Source: Alistipes ihumii AP11 (GTDB taxonomy: Bacteria > Bacteroidota > Bacteroidia > Bacteroidales > Rikenellaceae). From it: a stretch of 64,000 nucleotides of DNA. Location of the stretch: assembly GCF_025144665.1 (NCBI RefSeq), contig NZ_CP102294.1, forward strand, positions 186,001 through 250,000, written 5' to 3'. Below are positions 17,721-25,432 of this stretch, in pieces. The position numbers were made by a program, and so were the translations under genes. Within the stretch, counting starts at the first letter, position 1; every line of letters begins with the position of its first letter. A model generated the notes under the pieces. It searched no databases, was not told the DNA's origin, and saw only the letters and a list, made by a program, of their open reading frames with translations.

Positions 17721-19268
17721 ATGTCAGTAGAGGATCAGAAAGTTCTCGAACTCGAGCAACGAAAGGAGAAGATCTATTTCGGCGGAGGGACCAAGGCCAT
17801 CGAGAAGCAGAAGGCCATGGGCAAGATGACCGCGCGCGAGCGTATTATCGCGCTGCTCGACGAGGGCTCGTTCCACGAATACGATATGTTCGTGGAGCAT
17901 GACGGCCGCGATTTCGGAATGCAGGACAAGTCGCTTCCGGGAGACGGCGTCATCATCGGCACGGGCATGATCTGCGGTCAGCCCATCGCTATCTTCGCAC
18001 AGGACTTTACCGTGGCCGGCGGCTCGCTCGGCTTCATGCACGCCCGTAAAATCACGAAGATCATGGATTATGCGCTGAACATGCGCATTCCGCTGATCGG
18101 AATCAACGACTCGGGCGGAGCCCGCATTCAGGAAGGGGTCAACGCGCTGGCGGGCTACGGCGAGATTTTCTTCCGCAATACGCTTTCGAGCGGCGTGATC
18201 CCTCAGATTTCGGTGATTCTGGGTCCCTGCGCCGGCGGAGCCGTCTATTCGCCCGCCTTGACCGACTTCGTGTTCGTCGTCGAGAACATATCGAAAATGT
18301 TCATCACGGGGCCCGAGGTCATCAAGACCGTGCTCGGCGAGGAGATCTCGATGGAGGAGCTGGGCGGCGCCCGGGTACACAGCGAGATGACCGGCAACGC
18401 GCATTTCTTCGCCCAGAGCGAGGACGAGTGCTTCGTGCAGATACGCAAGCTGATCTCGATGATTCCGATGAACAATACGACCAAGGCCGAGAAGATCGCT
18501 CCGGCGGCTCCGCTGCCTCAGTACGACATCACTTCGATCGTTCCGAGCGATCCGACCGTGCCCTACGACGTGCGCGACGTGATCAAGGCGCTGGTCGACG
18601 AGAGCGAGTTCCTCGAGGTGATGGAGCTGTTCGCCGCCAACATCGTCGTCGGCTTCGGCCGTATCGCGGGCGAGACGGTCGGTTTCATTGCCAACCAGCC
18701 GCTGGTGATGGCCGGCGTGCTCGACTGCGACTCGTCGGACAAGGCCGCGCGCTTTATCCGCTTCTGCGACTGTTTCAACATTCCGATCGTCACGCTCGAG
18801 GACCTGCCGGGCTATCTGCCGGGCGTCGATCAGGAGCATGCCGGCGTGATCCGTCACGGAGCCAAGATGCTGTACGCTTACAGCGAGGCGACCGTTCCGT
18901 CGATCACCGTCGTGCTGCGCAAGGCTTACGGCGGAGGATACATCGCCATGGGATCGCGTCATCTGCGCGCCGATTTCGTGTTCGCTTGGCCTTTGGCCGA
19001 GATTGCCGTGATGGGTCCCGAAGGCGCTGCCAACATCATCTTCAAGAAGGACATCGTCGGAGCCGAGAATCCGGCCGAGATGCGCAAGCTGAAGATTCAG
19101 GAGTACAAGGAGAAGTTCGCCAACCCGTATGTCGCGGCGGCCAAAGGCTACATCGATTCGGTGATCGCTCCCGCCGAGACGCGCATGTTCATCGAGCACG
19201 CGCTGAAGGTATCGGCTCACAAGAATCGCTCGCAGCCGAGCAAAAAGCACGGCAATCCTCCGTTCTAA
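17721..19268 (+). CDS. mmdA: Acyl-CoA carboxylase/methylmalonyl-CoA decarboxylase carboxyltransferase subunit
   Basis: 515 aa, a complete crotonase-fold carboxyltransferase with two homologous halves. The N-half has GKMTARERI, FAQDFTVAGGSLG, INDSGGARIQEGVNALAGYGEIF and GPCAGGAVYSPALTDF, which form the first acyl-CoA oxyanion hole. The C-half has EDLPGYLPGVDQEHAGVIRHGAKMLYAYSEA and RKAYGGGYIAMGS, which bind biotin and the second acyl group. It moves the carboxyl group between propionyl/methylmalonyl-CoA and a biotin carrier. A biotin carrier gene follows after 13 bases. The membrane subunits of a sodium-pumping decarboxylase are absent nearby, so it may work as a propionyl-CoA carboxylase or use distant partners. 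The gene name is by similarity only. Confidence 0.88.
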   Translation: MSVEDQKVLELEQRKEKIYFGGGTKAIEKQKAMGKMTARERIIALLDEGSFHEYDMFVEHDGRDFGMQDKSLPGDGVIIGTGMICGQPIAIFAQDFTVAGGSLGFMHARKITKIMDYALNMRIPLIGINDSGGARIQEGVNALAGYGEIFFRNTLSSGVIPQISVILGPCAGGAVYSPALTDFVFVVENISKMFITGPEVIKTVLGEEISMEELGGARVHSEMTGNAHFFAQSEDECFVQIRKLISMIPMNNTTKAEKIAPAAPLPQYDITSIVPSDPTVPYDVRDVIKALVDESEFLEVMELFAANIVVGFGRIAGETVGFIANQPLVMAGVLDCDSSDKAARFIRFCDCFNIPIVTLEDLPGYLPGVDQEHAGVIRHGAKMLYAYSEATVPSITVVLRKAYGGGYIAMGSRHLRADFVFAWPLAEIAVMGPEGAANIIFKKDIVGAENPAEMRKLKIQEYKEKFANPYVAAAKGYIDSVIAPAETRMFIEHALKVSAHKNRSQPSKKHGNPPF

Positions 19269-19281
19269 TCCGGCGCAGACT

Positions 19282-19596
19282 ATGGAAAAGAAGCATTACG
19301 ATACGTTGGAAACCATGCACGGGACGTTCCGGACCACGCTTACGAAAAAGCATCTGGAGCGCAAGCCGTGGCAACCCGAGAACCCGAAGCACATCAAGTC
19401 CTCGATTCCGGGTACAATCGTCGAAGTGTGCGTCAAGGAGGGGCAGAAGGTCGAGGCCGGCGATATGCTGGTCGTCTTCAAGGCGATGAAGATGCACAAC
19501 AATATTCGCGCGCCCTTTGCCGGCACGGTCAAGAAAGTCGACGTGAAGGAAGGGGACAATATTCCCAATCATGCGCTGATGATCGAGATGGAGTAG
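19282..19596 (+). CDS. Biotin carboxyl carrier protein subunit
   Basis: 104 aa. Residues 40-104 are a biotinyl domain: SSIPGTIVEVCVKEGQ, then VVFKAMKMHNNI with the biotinylated Lys in AMKM, and a mirrored half PFAGTVKKVDVKEGDN. The N-terminal 35 residues are polar and start with MEKKHYDTLETMHG, a short lead sequence rather than the longer Pro/Ala linker domain usual in decarboxylase gamma subunits. It carries carboxybiotin between a biotin carboxylase and the carboxyltransferase encoded just upstream, with which it is surely cotranscribed. A strong terminator follows. Confidence 0.93.
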   Translation: MEKKHYDTLETMHGTFRTTLTKKHLERKPWQPENPKHIKSSIPGTIVEVCVKEGQKVEAGDMLVVFKAMKMHNNIRAPFAGTVKKVDVKEGDNIPNHALMIEME

Positions 19597-19614
19597 TTCC
19601 GTCCGAGATCGATA

Positions 19615-19656
19615 AAAATAGCAGGGACGAATTCTCGAATTCGTCCCTGCTATTTT
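19615..19656 (+). terminator. Rho-independent terminator after the carboxylase pair
   Basis: AAAATAGCAGGGACGAATTC (19615-19634) pairs perfectly with 19637-19656, and the tract TTTTATTT follows. In the RNA the innermost bases open to form the loop. It is 18 bases after the stop codon. Confidence 0.9.
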
Positions 19657-19900
19657 ATTTCCGTCGGTTTTCTGCATTCGGCCGATTTTCTCTCGGTTTT
19701 CTGGACGAGAGGGCGACGAATCCGTCGTGTTCCCGAAACGGAGGACTCGGGTTCGCTTGATTTCATAGCATGAACGGAAACGGCGGCAAAAACGCATTCC
19801 ATGCGTTCGTCGTACAGCAGATGCAATGCGTTCCGGGGGATCCGCCGCTTGCGGAATTTGCTTCAGGAAAAGCGCATGGCTGCTTCCCGATCCGGGGCCG

Positions 19901-20638
19901 TCACGGTTTCCCGTTCCAGATTTCCCATGCCCGTTCGGCTTGCCCGACGAGCATGTCGTAGCCGTTGCGCGTTGCGGCGTCCCGTTCGGCTCCCCTCCGC
20001 AGAAATTCCGTGAGCGGCGGATTGTAGACCAGATCGAACAGAAAGTGTCCGGGGCCGATTCCCTCGTAAGGAATGGGCGGGTATCCTTCCGTGGCTGGGT
20101 AGGTTCCCAGCGGCGTCGCGTTGACGATCAGCCGGCGGTCCGACACCGCGTCCGCAGTCAGGGTCCCGTACGTGAAACGGCACTTGTTGCTGTCGCGCGA
20201 CACGCTGTCGAACGGAATGCCGAGCTCTCCGAGCACATAACCGACCGCCTTCGAGGCTCCGCCGGTTCCGAGCACGAGCGCCCGCTCCGGTCGGGCTCCG
20301 CCGAGCAGCGAGAGCAGCGAGCGGCGGAATCCGAAAGCGTCCGTGTTGTAGCCTACCGGCCCGTCAGGGCCGAGCCGCACGCAGTTGACCGCTCCGATGG
20401 CCCGGGCCTCGTCGCTCAGGGCGCTCAGATAGGGTATGATTTGCTGCTTGTATGGAATCGTCACGTTGAATCCCTGCAGTTCCGGTCGACTCAGCAATCG
20501 GCTCACCTCTTCGATCGACTCGATCGGAAAATTGCGGTACTCGCAATCGGCGATTCCCTCCCGGTCGAATTTCTCCGTGAAGTAGCGCCGGGAAAACGAA
20601 TGTCCGAGCGGAAAGCCTATCAGTCCGTACAGTTTCAT
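19901..20638 (-). CDS. aroE: Shikimate dehydrogenase
   Basis: 245 aa from the ATG at 20638; the open frame upstream runs over the neighbouring gene. AroE reduces 3-dehydroshikimate with NADPH in the aromatic amino acid pathway, in the cytosol. Visible motifs are GLIGFPLGHSFS (substrate Ser pair), FNVTIPYKQQI with the catalytic Lys, GYNTDAFGF with the catalytic Asp, the NADP loop GTGGASKAV and NATPLGTYP. At 245 aa it is a little shorter than E. coli AroE (272), as usual in Bacteroidota. It starts 2 bases after the stop of the YqaA-like gene, so they form an operon. Confidence 0.95.
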   Translation of the reverse strand: MKLYGLIGFPLGHSFSRRYFTEKFDREGIADCEYRNFPIESIEEVSRLLSRPELQGFNVTIPYKQQIIPYLSALSDEARAIGAVNCVRLGPDGPVGYNTDAFGFRRSLLSLLGGARPERALVLGTGGASKAVGYVLGELGIPFDSVSRDSNKCRFTYGTLTADAVSDRRLIVNATPLGTYPATEGYPPIPYEGIGPGHFLFDLVYNPPLTEFLRRGAERDAATRNGYDMLVGQAERAWEIWNGKP

Positions 20639-20640
20639 GG

Positions 20641-21255
20641 TCAGAAAGCGTATTTGATGGCGAAGAAGCCGCCTACCAGCAATACGGTGAAACCTATGGC
20701 CAGCAGGTTGAAATACTTGTCGATGAACGTCTTGATCGGTGCGCCGTATTTCCAGATCAGCCAGCTTATCAGCACGAAGCGCAGCCCCCGGCTGACGATC
20801 GACGCGAATACGAACATCGGCAGATCGAGCCTGAACACGCCGGCCGTGATCGTAATCAGCTTGTAGGGAATAGGCGAGAACCCGGCCGTGAACACGACCC
20901 AAAAGTTGTATTCGTTGTACAGGTTGCTGATCTTATCGTATTCGGCATGCGTGAATCCCGGAATGATGCGGAAGAAAAAATCGGCTATCGCGGTGAATTC
21001 GCCCGACGGGGTTTGCCAGAGAAAATAGCCGATCGCATAGCCGGCGACCGCTCCGAGCAGCGATCCGACCGTGCAGATCGCCGCATAGCGGAAAGCCTTG
21101 GCCGCGCAGCCGAGGCACAGGGCGATCAGCAGCACGTCGGGAGGGATCGGAAAAAAACTCGATTCGGCGAAGGCCAGCAGGAACAGCGCCAAGGCGCCCC
21201 AACGGCTTTCCGACCAGCCGAGTATCCAGTTGTAGAGTCTTTTCAGAGGGTTCAT
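20641..21255 (-). CDS. YqaA/VTT-domain membrane protein
   Basis: 204 aa with about five hydrophobic segments. The VTT (DedA-like) core is seen in FAESSFFPIPPDVLLIALCLG near residue 30, the re-entrant motif typical of the family, GSLLGAVAGYAIGYFLW, and FTAGFSPIPYKLITITAGVF near 120, where the second re-entrant loop with FSPIPYK lies. The C-terminus is a further helix pair. VTT proteins move or equilibrate phospholipids in the inner membrane; the role of the YqaA branch is not settled. It is the first gene of the operon with aroE. Confidence 0.85.
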   Translation of the reverse strand: MNPLKRLYNWILGWSESRWGALALFLLAFAESSFFPIPPDVLLIALCLGCAAKAFRYAAICTVGSLLGAVAGYAIGYFLWQTPSGEFTAIADFFFRIIPGFTHAEYDKISNLYNEYNFWVVFTAGFSPIPYKLITITAGVFRLDLPMFVFASIVSRGLRFVLISWLIWKYGAPIKTFIDKYFNLLAIGFTVLLVGGFFAIKYAF

Positions 21256-21880
21256 GCAGGATAAAACGTTGTTTTGCCAGCGGCAAGTTTACCAATAATT
21301 TTTCAAACGGCGGAATCCGTGACCGCAAATATGCGATTCGGCCGGAATTCTTCCGGCTCGTCCGCCGGTCCGGCGGATGGCGGGCACGTAACGGCGTGAG
21401 TCATGACGACGTTTCTGGTGCGGCGTCTCGGTCAATCCGTTTTCCCGTCCTTCCCTGAAGTGCCCGTTTGAAATTATGTGCTTCCATGTCGTACGTTTGT
21501 ACTTAGCTAATTATTTGTACTTAGCTAATTAATTGAGTTGTTTTTACAGTGTCAAGCATGTTCGCCATCCCCCGATTATATTATTGGGCCGCGGCATGCG
21601 GCCGCATGTTCGCATCCGGTTAGGCCTGCCGTGAACTCTCTCTCGTCGGAGGAGGCATACGGGGAACCCGGAAATATTGGGGGAACAGACTCGAAAGCCG
21701 GTACGGTAAATAGAATAGGGCTCCGTTTTTTGCACATTCGAGACATGCTGCGGTACGGCCTTTCATGCGGGTCGCAACCCTGCGTGCATCGAGAACTTTG
21801 TCCCGGCGTCCGCGTGCACATATTTTCGTCGGTCGGGAACCCGGTTCCGTTGCCTTTATGGCTGAAATGAGCGGGACGGT
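21256..21880. other. 625-base intergenic region with tandem repeats
   Basis: It holds the upstream region of the YqaA-aroE operon, an AT-rich pair of direct repeats at 21496-21531, and at 21609-21712 a diverged copy of the sequence at 7810-7900. No frame here has family features. Confidence 0.5.
21496..21531. repeat. Two perfect tandem 18-bp repeats, each with the palindrome TTAGCTAA
   Basis: TTTGTACTTAGCTAATTA occurs at 21496-21513 and again at 21514-21531 without spacing. Each copy contains the self-complementary octamer TTAGCTAA. The block is strikingly AT-rich against its surroundings. Tandem palindromes at a fixed spacing look like a double operator for a dimeric regulator, but the target gene is unclear: the nearest start is YqaA, 240 bases away on the minus strand. 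Confidence 0.8.
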
Positions 21881-22909
21881 CTATCCGCTGCCCGCCAGAA
21901 TGCCGCCGCCCAGCACGATGTCCCGTTCGTAGAAGACGACCGGCTGTCCGGGCGCAGGCGCCCATGCCGGATACTCGAGCTCGACATGCAGTCGGTCGCG
22001 CTCGGGACGGACGTGTGCGAATCCGTCCGGATTGCGGCCGATACCCCGGATCACGACGCGTAGTTCCCGGGAGCGGCAGAGCCGTTCCATGTCCGGAACG
22101 TTCCATGCGCGGATTGTCAGACGGCGCCGCCGCAATTCCTCGTCTTCGCCTGCGATCAGCCGATTCCGGGCGGCGTCGATGGCCACGACGGCCAGCGAAG
22201 GGGGAAGGCCCAATCCGCGCTTCTGTCCGACCGTATAGAACGCGCACCCGTCGTGCGTGCCGATTCTTTTTCCGTTCCGGTCGACGATTTCTCCCGGCCG
22301 GATTCCGTTCGGCGCTCGTCGTCTCAGGAATTCGCGGTAGTTTTCCCCTCGCAGGAAACAGATTCCCATGCTCTCGGGCGATTTCAGCCCGGCAGGAAGT
22401 CTCTCTCCGGCTTCGCGTTTCAGCGTTTCTCCCATCGGGGCGATCGCCCGCTCGAGGCAGGATTGCGAGACGCCCCAAAGGTAATAGGATTGATCCTTGG
22501 CCGGATCGGCCGCCTGGCGCACGAACACTTTGCCGTACTGTCTCGACAGGCGAAAATAATGGCCTGTGGCGATATGTCCGATTCCTCGTTCGATCGAGAC
22601 GTCGCGCAGCGTGTTCCACTTGATGCGGGAGTTGCATTCCGTACAGGGGGCCGGCGTTTCTCCGGTCAGGTAGCCGCTTGCGAAATAGTCCACGACCTGC
22701 CGGGTGAAGGAAGTCCGCACGTCGGCCGTAAGAAGCGGCGTATCCAGTGCCTCGGCGGCCCTCCGGGCCCGAGCCAGCAGGGAACGGTCGCCGGTCATGT
22801 CCAGCGTGAGAAGCATCGGCTCGTAGCCATGAGCGCGGAGAATCCCGACCGCTGCACAGCTGTCGTTACCTCCGCTGAATGCCAGGAGTACCCGTCGTTC
22901 GCAACCCAT
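21881..22909 (-). CDS. mnmA: tRNA 2-thiouridine(34) synthase MnmA
   Basis: 342 aa. MnmA adenylates and thiolates U34 of Lys, Glu and Gln tRNAs. The PP-loop is FSGGNDSCAA at residues 11-20, with Asn where the family normally has Val (SGGVDS). The two catalytic cysteines are C89 in PAPCTECNSRIKW and C184 in SMGICFL. Between them are IATGHYFRL and the DQSYYLW tRNA-recognition segment, and the C-terminal beta domain has TVGQKRGLGLP and the PGQPVVFYE end. All functional parts are present. Bacteroidota often carry two mnmA paralogues, and this slightly divergent copy may be one of them. It stands alone. Confidence 0.9.
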   Translation of the reverse strand: MGCERRVLLAFSGGNDSCAAVGILRAHGYEPMLLTLDMTGDRSLLARARRAAEALDTPLLTADVRTSFTRQVVDYFASGYLTGETPAPCTECNSRIKWNTLRDVSIERGIGHIATGHYFRLSRQYGKVFVRQAADPAKDQSYYLWGVSQSCLERAIAPMGETLKREAGERLPAGLKSPESMGICFLRGENYREFLRRRAPNGIRPGEIVDRNGKRIGTHDGCAFYTVGQKRGLGLPPSLAVVAIDAARNRLIAGEDEELRRRRLTIRAWNVPDMERLCRSRELRVVIRGIGRNPDGFAHVRPERDRLHVELEYPAWAPAPGQPVVFYERDIVLGGGILAGSG

Positions 22910-23366
22910 GCTTTCGGAGTAAGGAAGTTTGGGAAAGATGTTCTGTCCGTTGAATTCTGATAGTTGCCTATGGTTCGCGCCTGCCTGTTACCCCTCTTGC
23001 TGTCGCACGCCATCGGGGCGTGAAGGCGTTTGGAAAGTTACGTTCTGTTCATTGAACTGTAATAGTTCGCCGCTTTCTTATAACGGCTATTGTTTTCCCT
23101 TTTTCGTTTCATGTGTTCGTTCGTAGAAGCGTTCAGGAAACCGGCCGCCGAATCCGGGAATCGGGAAAGGCGTTTGTCGTTTCCGCTTTGCGTATGTCCG
23201 CACGGAAAATACGGAGGCCCCTTATCTTGATTTCCTGCGCTGCCTTGCCGCGAGCGGAATTGCGCCGGTCGCCTCTTCGGTCCGGACAGGCTGTCGAGCT
23301 CCGTCTCCGTCGCGTGCGTTCCGAACGAAAAAGGCAGCCCTCGCAGGGGCCACCTTTCCGAAACCG
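22910..23366. other. 457-base intergenic region with a repeat pair
   Basis: Between the mnmA start and the end of the PUR gene. It contains two related ~38-base stretches exactly 100 bases apart (see the repeat entry). The remaining frames look like noise. Confidence 0.45.
22932..23071. repeat. Pair of imperfect ~38-base direct repeats 100 bases apart
   Basis: 22932-22968 (GGAAAGATGTTCTGTCCGTT and on through TGATAGTTGCC) and 23032-23071 (GGAAAGTTACGTTCTGTTCA and on through TAATAGTTCGCC) share most positions, with one small gap. The first copy lies 23 bases upstream of the mnmA start. They might be regulatory or the remains of a tandem duplication. Confidence 0.5.
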
Positions 23367-23714
23367 TTACGGTTTGCCGAACGGTTCGTCCGTGCTCTGA
23401 GCGGGGACGATAGCCGTGCCGTCGGGATTGAAACACTCGGGCTTGCTTTTCACGACGTAGTCGACAGCGTCCTGAAACCCTTCGGCGAATTTGCGGAAAT
23501 CCTCCTTGTACAGGTAAATCTTATGCTTCTCGAACGTGAAGCCTCCGTCTTTTCCCGTTTTCTTCCTGCTTTCGGTGACCGTGATGTAATAATCGTCGTT
23601 TCTCGTCGCTTTTACGTCGAAAAAGTAAGTTCGGCGACCTGCCCTGACGGCTTTGGAATATACTTCCTCGGCCCCTTCGCCTTCGCTTTCCTTTTTGAAG
23701 TCGGGATTCTCCAT
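23367..23714 (-). CDS. PUR family DNA/RNA-binding protein (DUF3276)
   Basis: 115 aa. The core RAGRRTYFFDVKATRNDDYYITVTESRKK followed by FEKHKIYLYKEDFRKFAEGFQDAVDYV is a PUR repeat (beta-beta-beta-beta-alpha), which dimerises to form a whirly nucleic-acid-binding surface rich in Arg, Lys and aromatic residues. The N-terminus is acidic and the C-terminus (after KSKPECF) is disordered. Bacterial PUR proteins bind single-stranded DNA and RNA; the Borrelia homologue BpuR acts as a regulator. The function in Bacteroidota is not established. A perfect 8-bp inverted repeat lies just upstream of the start (23731-23754). Confidence 0.88.
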   Translation of the reverse strand: MENPDFKKESEGEGAEEVYSKAVRAGRRTYFFDVKATRNDDYYITVTESRKKTGKDGGFTFEKHKIYLYKEDFRKFAEGFQDAVDYVVKSKPECFNPDGTAIVPAQSTDEPFGKP

Positions 23715-23730
23715 GCTTGCTGTTTTAGGT

Positions 23731-23754
23731 GTTAGTATTGTAGGTTATACTAAC
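23731..23754 (-). promoter_or_regulatory. Inverted repeat in the leader or promoter of the PUR gene
   Basis: GTTAGTAT (23731-23738) and ATACTAAC (23747-23754) are perfect 8-bp arms around TGTAGGTT. It ends 16 bases before the ATG. A near -7 box (TATTTTTA) lies directly upstream on the minus strand, so this could be an operator covering the transcript start or a 5' UTR hairpin. Confidence 0.5.
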
Positions 23755-23839
23755 ATAAAAATAAGCATAATATAACGGATAAGCAAATCCCCGGCTAAAT
23801 TTCACGAACGGATCGCTGTGCGGCAGGTAGCGGATTCCG

Positions 23840-25432
23840 CTATCCGGATATGCCTTGGCTGAAGCTCTCCCAGTTTTTCAGCGCTTCGAGCGCCTTGGCG
23901 AACTCGGGGTCCTGTTCGGCGTTGATCACGCGGTAGAACTCGTTGACGCTCCACAGTTTCTGGGCGAAAAGCGCCTTGAGTTGCGTCCGGATGTCCGTTT
24001 CCGATTTTCTGAACTGCTCTTCGTCGTACGGAATGCCCTTTTGCTCGGCGGCGCGGATCAGCTCGCCGGTTACTTCGGGACCGGCCGCATACTCATGAAT
24101 GAAGCGATCCGGGGTGGGGTATTCCGCCAATATGGCGGCCCGGTTCTTATCCATATACTCGACGACGAACTCGTTGATGATTCCTTTGCGAATCAGGTTG
24201 CCCCAGTATTCCGTATAGCCGCTCGTGTCGGCCTCGACAACGATGTCCGGGGTGATGCCTCCTCCGCCGTAAACCGTCCTCCCGAGCCTGAGGGTCTTGT
24301 AGACCTGCGTCGAATCGACCTCCTCCTTGACGGCCGAGTCGCCGGTTTGGAACCGGCGGTTGAAATCTTCGTAATAGCCTTCGCGGTCGCCGTAACGGAA
24401 AGGCCGCTGGATAACCCGTCCGGTAGGAGTGTGGTAGCGGGCTACGGTCAGCCGGACTGCCGAGCCGTCGTTCAGAGGGAACTGGCGCTGGACAAGCCCT
24501 TTGCCGAACGTCCGGCGACCGATCAGCAGCCCCCGGTCCCAGTCCTGAAGGGCTCCCGACACGATCTCGCTGGCCGAGGCCGACGTTTCGTTGACCAGTA
24601 CGATCACCTTGCCTTTGAACGGCCCGTCGCTCGGGGCGACGATCCGGTCGGACGGGACCTTCATGCCTTCGGTCGAAACGATCACCGAGCCTTGCGGCAG
24701 GAAGTAGTTGCTCATCCGGATCGCCTGATCCATCAGGCCGCCTCCGTTGCCTCGCAGGTCGAGGATCAGCGCATCGATCGGGCCCATTTTGTCGATGGCC
24801 TCGGCGAATTCTTTGAACGTGTTGTTCGCGAACCGGTTCACGCGTATGTAGCCGGTCGACGGGTCGACCTTGTAGGCCGCATCGACCGTATTGATCGGGA
24901 TATTGTCGCGGACGATCGTGAAGTCGAGCGGCTCTTCCACGCCGCGCCGGACGACTCTCGTTTCCGCTTTGGTTCCTTTCGGACCCCGCAGGATTTTCGG
25001 CACGTCGATTCGTTTGGTTCCCACGACATTCTGGCCGTTCACCTCGACGATCCGGTCGTTCGGCAACAGCCCCACTTTCTCGGAAGGGCCTCCCGATATG
25101 ACGTTCACGACGATAATCGTATCGTTCAGTACGTTGAACTCGATGCCTATCCCGCTGAAACTTCCGTCGAAAGACTCGTTTACCTCGACCATTTCCTCAG
25201 GCGATACGTAGGCCGAGTGAGGGTCCAGTTGCAAAAGCACTTCGCGGATCGCATTCTCGACCAGCTGCCCGTTGTGAACGGTATCGACATAGGTCATGTT
25301 CAGATAGCGGTAGAAGTTGTCGAACTTCTGCAGGTTCCGCTGCGGGTCGTCCGTCGGCTTGGGCTGCGCGGCGCAGAGCGCGGGCAGCGCGAGCGCTGCG
25401 AACAGGAGCAGGTTATGAGCGATTGTTTTCAT
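23840..25432 (-). CDS. S41 family C-terminal processing peptidase (CtpA/Prc type)
   Basis: 530 aa from the ATG at 25432, which overlaps the hisS stop by one base (TAATG). A signal peptide ([20 protein letters not shown]) exports it. Domains in order: N-terminal helices with FYRYLNMTYVD, a PDZ domain (about 95-185, GIGIEFNVLNDTIIVVNVISGGPS and LPNDRIVEVNG), then the protease core with LILDLRGNGGGLMDQA, the nucleophile Ser in NETSASASEI and the general-base Lys in RRTFGKGLVQ. The C-terminal helical region ends near EALKNWESF. Such periplasmic proteases trim or degrade proteins from their C-termini. Coupling to hisS is common in this phylum. Confidence 0.95.
   Translation of the reverse strand: MKTIAHNLLLFAALALPALCAAQPKPTDDPQRNLQKFDNFYRYLNMTYVDTVHNGQLVENAIREVLLQLDPHSAYVSPEEMVEVNESFDGSFSGIGIEFNVLNDTIIVVNVISGGPSEKVGLLPNDRIVEVNGQNVVGTKRIDVPKILRGPKGTKAETRVVRRGVEEPLDFTIVRDNIPINTVDAAYKVDPSTGYIRVNRFANNTFKEFAEAIDKMGPIDALILDLRGNGGGLMDQAIRMSNYFLPQGSVIVSTEGMKVPSDRIVAPSDGPFKGKVIVLVNETSASASEIVSGALQDWDRGLLIGRRTFGKGLVQRQFPLNDGSAVRLTVARYHTPTGRVIQRPFRYGDREGYYEDFNRRFQTGDSAVKEEVDSTQVYKTLRLGRTVYGGGGITPDIVVEADTSGYTEYWGNLIRKGIINEFVVEYMDKNRAAILAEYPTPDRFIHEYAAGPEVTGELIRAAEQKGIPYDEEQFRKSETDIRTQLKALFAQKLWSVNEFYRVINAEQDPEFAKALEALKNWESFSQGISG

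Noticed and set aside
17724-19250. 508-codon open frame antisense to the carboxyltransferase gene
   Set aside because: Same codon-bias effect; the plus-strand gene has full family motifs.
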